Below, piece by piece: positions 62,501-64,000 of a stretch of 64,000 nt of DNA. Position numbers and translations under genes: made by a program. Numbering within the stretch: the stretch's first letter is position 1; every line of letters begins with the position of its first letter. Where the stretch lies: contig NZ_CP097267.1 in the NCBI RefSeq assembly GCF_028473605.1, positions 4,890,501 through 4,954,500 of the forward strand, given 5' to 3'. A model generated the notes under the pieces. The model saw only the letters and a program-made list of their open reading frames with translations, had not been told where the DNA came from and ran no database searches. This DNA comes from Acidovorax sp. NCPPB 3576. GTDB taxonomy: Bacteria; Pseudomonadota; Gammaproteobacteria; Burkholderiales; Burkholderiaceae_C.

Positions 62501-62576
62501 GCTCATGACCCCGAGACGGGGATGCCATCACCGTCAGCAGCGCAAAACCCAATGCAAGACAAATGCGCTTTGACAT
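59559..62576 (-). CDS. CdiA-like orphan polymorphic toxin with papain/C39-like C-terminal domain
   Basis: The 1005-residue protein has a signal peptide (LALGFALLTVMASPSRGH), the repeat-derived segment (about 25-45), the CdiA haemagglutinin-region fragment to about residue 560, a Gly/Ala-rich pretoxin region, and an alpha-helical region with NNFLNHQELSERANKQSACQ where the VENN-type junction is expected. The last 150 residues look like a papain-fold peptidase of the C39/NlpC-like superfamily: candidate Cys in TCGHNSCGMVLDTMG, His in KFSHFVVVDGV and Asp in VAVRDPLGKG. Such domains occur as CDI toxins or as processing peptidases. The immunity candidate begins on its stop codon. The CDI signal-processing N-terminal half (TPS domain) is missing. 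Confidence 0.78.
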   Translation of the reverse strand: MSKRICLALGFALLTVMASPSRGHEPKSPPAQLDVGHIATKVVATVSVAGTATDHHNESQRAAASSVQSQGGNVAMVAGNRYEQEGSAVLAKGDVSIVGKTVDIHESRELERDLFETRAKQSGLTLTISNPVVSAVQGAQTVTRIAGAMGKTSDTRMQALGLAAAGMAASETYGQVSELLKDPGKAGSVGFNISVGSSQSRSTNAYQVDSAAGSQIKADGNVRITATQGDLRVRGSDIEAGKDVGLVAEKGNVVLEASQNRFAEQNSNSSSSASVGIGINVGAQSGVSFNAGVSQSRGQGSGESVSYTNTHIRANGTASVQSAGDTTLRGATIVADAVRADVGGNLTIESLQDVSRYNEANRSGGLNVSVCLPPLCYSASSVGGSVGRTRIDSDYQSVVEQSGIRAGNGGFDVNVKGNTDLKGGAITSTQAAIDGGKNTFTTGGTLTQSDIENHAAYSASGYNVSGSVGFQMGDQGSAQTPEDRNAAANDKGKPGGSAGVGSDKGSAGSTTRSGISGVSGNTEARTGDAETGIKPIFDKGRVRDEVNAQITITAEFGARASKAVGDYADRKLQEAMNSGDQAEIDNWKEGGAGRVAMHALVGAAGGGLAGAVGAGMSQVAVAQLDSTLRELGVDDGARQVIVGVAGTVVGAAVGGRAGAVASTNATLNNFLNHQELSERANKQSACQKGNDEGACKRVRELDALSAQRNEVIRDGMATMTTDQGLQVQQDLATVMVGLYDYKNQLQQELGATSDPSRRAELSNQISGAGNNIRQLAGLGQDNLLSLYSKTNELKYWYAYKQLQASSSGNEIADVLMSGVALLGKDRKPTRTNGAEGGKNLGGEGTGGNPLLADALPRNGDRAVYGQGEGTVTCGHNSCGMVLDTMGKPVDVGDLVKKAPPSQEGITRDDVVKLMRTNGVNAVAVENRNIDDLARLTATGTPVVVRLEDKEMKFSHFVVVDGVTTTSTGQSVVAVRDPLGKGKQYFSPIESFGKYFSGEVVIPRSK
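62443..62505 (+). repeat. Dispersed ~60-bp repeat, copy inside toxin cassette leader
   Basis: It runs TAGCTACAACTTTTGTAGC, AATATGCCCTAC, then AATTGCGCTGGAGGGCTTTT. On the minus strand it codes for about residues 25-45 of the 1005-residue toxin (KSPPAQLDVGHIATKVVAT). Confidence 0.8.
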
Positions 62577-62688
62577 AAGAGTGAGCTTCAGGACGTTGCG
62601 CAGCAGGTTTGGATCAGACCTCGATTAATTTTTTAAAGAGTGCCCTTAAGAAAATCCGCCACCTAAATTCATCAAAAAAATTAAATTA

Positions 62689-63069
62689 TCAAAAGCCCTG
62701 CGTGATTTTCTCAATTTTATTTTTATCATTTGCACTGAATAAGAAAACAAATTCTCGCAGATCGTCATATCTTCCAGCCCACTGCGCAGACACATCAATC
62801 AATAATTTCAAATAGATTTTTAGATCATCTTCGCCCAAATTTGGCAACGCCTCGTGAAAGAAAATAATTTTCCTCGGCTTAATCCATGATAGATCACATA
62901 AGCAGTCATACAAAGCATCCCAATTAAATCCAAAATAACCGGGCAGCCATAAGGAATGGTAAAAGAAAACCAGTAAATCTTGCGCACTACATATTGACGG
63001 ATTAACGAAGACATAGAAATTTTCCTGCGCGTTAGCCGGAGAACCTTCGTCGAAATATTTCAAATTCAT
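62689..63069 (-). CDS. Barstar-family immunity protein
   Basis: The 126-residue protein has the barstar core: LWLPGYFGFNWDALYDCLCD (W-G-x-N-W-D-A-L-x-D-C-L) followed by KIIFFHEALPNL and a helix with LLIDVSAQWAGR. Barstar inhibits barnase-type RNases by blocking the active site with acidic residues. The gene begins 4 nt after the stop of a barnase-like toxin and is AT-rich. It is therefore the immunity gene of that toxin. Confidence 0.92.
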   Translation of the reverse strand: MNLKYFDEGSPANAQENFYVFVNPSICSAQDLLVFFYHSLWLPGYFGFNWDALYDCLCDLSWIKPRKIIFFHEALPNLGEDDLKIYLKLLIDVSAQWAGRYDDLREFVFLFSANDKNKIEKITQGF

Positions 63070-63073
63070 GCTA

Positions 63074-64000
63074 TTACTTATTTATTCTAATAAAAGTTCC
63101 ATAGTGATCGGGCGTGTAATAAATTTCACCGCCTCCACCGACCACAATTCTCTGAGGCCCAGGCCCTTGAATACCAGGCGTGGGCTGGACATATTCAATG
63201 TAGTATCCACCTGGCTTTGGAGGCAATCTGCCTTCTCTATTTTTAAACTCGGAACCGTCATTTGGATGCGGATTTGATCCGTTTGAAGCTATTCTGTCTA
63301 ACGTAGGCCCGAGATCAACAGTCCCTTCATAAATTTGACCCGTTCTTCTGTCAACAACTCGCACGCCATTAATAAAACGTGAGGAGTCTGTAGAGTTACT
63401 AAAAACCAGATTGGGAACTTGACCTTCGGGAATAGGGGTAACAGTTATATTCCCTCCAGGCGCCAAATCAACGATCTGATTCCCACCCGTGTCGTTCCCT
63501 CCACGCGGCCCCTCATTCGGCTTGGTCGTTGAGTTCCCCCCCGGCGTCGGATTCTCAGTCTGGTTACCCCCGGTATTGTTGGGGCCCAGTGGGCTCGCAA
63601 TCGGCTTGCCCTGGACACGATCCCCCAGATAGTCCGCCACCGCAATGGCGTAAGCACCATCGTCGCTGATCGCGGGGTTTTCTTGTCTTGCCAGGTTCGC
63701 CAACCGCGTCAGTTCTAGACCCGTGGCGCCCGTCAATGCCAGGCATGCCACCGTTCTTAAGCACAGGGCCACTCCGCCCAGCCCCAGCCGTCTGACGACC
63801 GTGCCCAGACCGTTGTTGGCGACCTCGTTGTTGCCCGTGGCGGCCCCATCCACGCCCCCTACTGCCGCACCGATCGCCGTGCCCGCAGCCATCAAGATGC
63901 CTTCCCTGATGGGTTGCGGAATCTCCGGGTTGTTCAGCATTTCCGCCAGTTGCGGGGTCGCCGCCGCGCTGCCGGCTGCGCCTGCGGCACCACCGACACT
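63074..64000 (-). CDS. CdiA-like toxin C-terminus with barnase-like RNase domain (partial)
   Basis: The frame is open to the window edge, so only the last 308 residues are seen. It has the Gly/Ala-rich pretoxin region with the NNEVANN element (VENN-like), an Asn/Gly/Pro-rich linker like that of the 873-residue toxin, and a C-terminal domain of the microbial RNase (barnase/N1) type: SEFKNREGRLPPKPGGYYIE, YVQPTPG, QRIVVGGGGEIYYTPDHYG and FIRINK, with Glu, Arg and His at catalytic places. The barstar gene follows after 4 nt. This is probably the end of the full-length cdiA; cdiB would lie outside the window. GC content falls towards the toxin end. Confidence 0.9.
   Translation of the reverse strand, partial: SVGGAAGAAGSAAATPQLAEMLNNPEIPQPIREGILMAAGTAIGAAVGGVDGAATGNNEVANNGLGTVVRRLGLGGVALCLRTVACLALTGATGLELTRLANLARQENPAISDDGAYAIAVADYLGDRVQGKPIASPLGPNNTGGNQTENPTPGGNSTTKPNEGPRGGNDTGGNQIVDLAPGGNITVTPIPEGQVPNLVFSNSTDSSRFINGVRVVDRRTGQIYEGTVDLGPTLDRIASNGSNPHPNDGSEFKNREGRLPPKPGGYYIEYVQPTPGIQGPGPQRIVVGGGGEIYYTPDHYGTFIRINK

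Overview
The window is chromosomal DNA of a high-GC betaproteobacterium, most likely Comamonadaceae of the Acidovorax/Paracidovorax type. The grounds are the gene order mrdA-mreD-mreC-mreB next to gatC-gatA-gatB, the pyrE/exonuclease III pair, the codon usage, and a roughly 60-bp dispersed repeat (core TATAGCAATATGCCCTAG) of a kind I associate with this family. No species call is possible without a search. I recognised no rRNA, tRNA or CRISPR array.

Layout. 1-2.0 kb: end of an EmrA-type adaptor and EmrB-type exporter. 2.2-3.9 kb: PHP-domain lipoprotein. 4.0-7.1 kb (minus): a compact operon of acyl-CoA dehydrogenase-like protein, PIG-L deacetylase, NodS-like methyltransferase and family 2 glycosyltransferase, with an 844-bp IS5-family element inserted 3-4 bp before its first start codon. 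8.1-14.4 kb: dienelactone hydrolase, SDR, MarC, CreBCD-type two-component system and a small ORF. 14.4-16.9 kb (minus): hemerythrin, a CX10C-repeat periplasmic protein, CsbD, CysH-like reductase. 17.1-21.3 kb: Fur-box-preceded FecI/FecR/TonB-receptor iron signalling set. 21.4-24.2 kb: a caspase-like-fold candidate followed by three tandem paralogous membrane-anchored proteins, which looks like an effector with multiplied immunity genes. 24.3-27.9 kb (minus): MCE/Mla-like lipid transport operon. 28.2-35.6 kb: GMC oxidoreductase, a secreted-effector-like Ala/Pro-rich protein (minus), TSUP permease, polar amino acid ABC operon with an attenuator-like leader, EamA exporter. 35.6-46.0 kb: cell-shape genes (minus), gatCAB (plus), DUF4124-like protein, pyrE and exonuclease III, the last two sharing one CATG start site. 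46.1-53.3 kb: cyclophilin-like proteins, MFS exporter, Tat-exported hydrolase, two LysR regulators, two cupins (one frameshifted) and a carboxymuconolactone-decarboxylase-like protein. 53.6 kb: MBL hydrolase.

54.4-64.0 kb (minus) is an array of CdiA-type polymorphic toxin cassettes. Reading in the direction of transcription: the C-terminus of a CdiA-like protein with a barnase-like RNase and its barstar; an orphan cassette ending in a papain/C39-like domain with a low-GC immunity candidate and a lipoprotein; an orphan cassette with an unnamed toxin tail coupled to an Imm42-like gene; and a cassette that has lost its toxin. Each orphan has an N-terminal signal peptide joined to a CdiA haemagglutinin-region fragment through a coding copy of the dispersed repeat.

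The two most unusual things here are the caspase-like gene with three mosaic paralogs, and the co-option of the dispersed repeat as the leader of the orphan toxin cassettes. All statements come from reading the sequence; no homology search was run.
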